Translations under genes and position numbers: made by a program
Shown here: piece after piece, positions 63,635 to 64,000 of the stretch
Layout of the letters: each line of letters opens with the position of its first letter
How positions within the stretch are numbered: the first letter of the stretch is position 1
Assembly: GCA_963746955.1 (NCBI GenBank)
Contig: CAVVDR010000021.1
Coordinates: 28,088 to 92,087 of the forward strand
Direction of reading: 5' to 3'
DNA from: DASQBT01 sp963746955
GTDB taxonomy: Bacteria; Pseudomonadota; Gammaproteobacteria; Burkholderiales; Thiobacillaceae
Length of the DNA: 64,000 nt
The notes under the pieces: model-generated
Databases searched by the model: none
Seen by the model: the letters and a program-made list of their open reading frames with translations, nothing else
What the model was told of the DNA's origin: nothing

Positions 63635-63940
63635 TCAGACGAGGTAAGCAGGCGGCGCCCTGGCGCGGGCGTAAATGGCATAGACGGGTTTGAAAAGAGG
63701 CCGGGCAGCAAGCACCCAGTCCTGAACCGCCGCCAGCAAGGGCGGCTGAAACAGCGTGAAGGCAAGCGGGCCGCTGCCCAGTTGCCCAAAGCTGACGCAC
63801 AGTTCGCAGGGTCCTTCATGCCCATGGCCCTGGTCCTGGCTGGCTGGCGCCACCAGGTGCGTCGCCAAATGCGCCGTATAGCCCACCTGCGCGAACAGGA
63901 AGGCGAAGGCGAGCAGGAAGGGATGCAGATAACGACGCAT
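63635..63940 (-). CDS. Small secreted His/Cys protein, DUF2946-like
   Basis: A 101-residue protein with a hydrophobic N-terminus (about 7-22, signal peptide or anchor). A metal-ligand-rich middle follows: H24, H28, H39, H41 and a CELC pair at C45-C48. The C-terminal half is hydrophobic and aromatic. The layout resembles DUF2946-type proteins that occur beside metal transport genes, but the match is only by pattern. It heads the minus-strand zinc-uptake group. No Zur-box consensus was seen in the 60 bases upstream. Confidence 0.65.
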   Translation of the reverse strand: MRRYLHPFLLAFAFLFAQVGYTAHLATHLVAPASQDQGHGHEGPCELCVSFGQLGSGPLAFTLFQPPLLAAVQDWVLAARPLFKPVYAIYARARAPPAYLV

Positions 63941-64000
63941 GGCGGGCAGTTTAGCCGCTTCGACGGGTGGGCGCCAAGAAGTTCAATTGTGGAAGTTCAT

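Overview
The window is a GC-rich chromosomal segment of a betaproteobacterium. It carries one unbroken minus-strand superoperon, about 31 kb long, running tRNA-tuf-secE-nusG-rplKAJL-rpoBC-str-S10-spc-alpha. It also has the betaproteobacterial order TPR lipoprotein-lolB-ispE-tRNA-Gln-prs-rplY-pth-ychF. The sulfide/persulfide genes and the iron genes would fit a sulfur- or iron-oxidising member of the Nitrosomonadales (Gallionellaceae/Sulfuricellaceae type), but that placement is inference.

Left part (1-16.5 kb), accessory and regulatory genes. After the 3' end of uvrA comes a plus-strand sulfur cluster: a PyrD-like flavoprotein overlapping a cysteine-bearing Crp/Fnr regulator, an ETHE1-type persulfide dioxygenase behind a Crp-like palindrome, a rhodanese-DUF2892 protein, and a SulP anion transporter. 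A minus-strand metallophosphoesterase and a bacterioferritin follow. Then comes a minus-strand iron cluster reading hemP, bfd, an 81-residue Cys protein, a diheme peroxidase lipoprotein, a coiled-coil porin, a periplasmic FMN-binding protein and a PepSY-type membrane protein. It is headed by a good Fur-box match that it shares with a divergent glycerate 2-kinase gene. An SAM hydroxide adenosyltransferase gene lies before the superoperon.

Centre (16.6-50 kb), the translation/transcription superoperon, read right to left. ychF is followed by a strong promoter, tRNA-Tyr/Gly/Thr, tuf copy 2, tRNA-Trp, secE, nusG, rplK, rplA, rplJ, rplL, rpoB, rpoC, rpsL, rpsG, fusA, tuf copy 1, rpsJ and then rplC through rplQ. 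It ends at an intrinsic terminator. Promoters with 17-bp spacers are visible before tRNA-Tyr, rpsL, rplC and rplN, so the unit is probably several overlapping operons. RNA structures that may be regulatory lie before rpsL (attenuator-like), before rplC, before rplJ (hairpin next to the SD and a TTG start) and between rplL and rpoB (long hairpin).

Right part (50-64 kb). pth, rplY, prs, tRNA-Gln, ispE, lolB and a TPR lipoprotein form a conserved housekeeping block. A tightly overlapped TolC-MacA-ATPase-permease efflux operon follows. Last is a probable zinc-uptake group: a small His/Cys secreted protein, a frameshifted porin, a ZnuA-like binding protein and a ZnuB-like permease, with no ATPase gene in the window.

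The best candidates for something undescribed are the Fur-linked diheme peroxidase/porin/flavoprotein/PepSY cluster (possibly reductive or redox-linked iron acquisition), the Crp/Fnr persulfide-response circuit, and the attenuator-like leader of the str operon. No CRISPR array, prophage or insertion sequence was seen.
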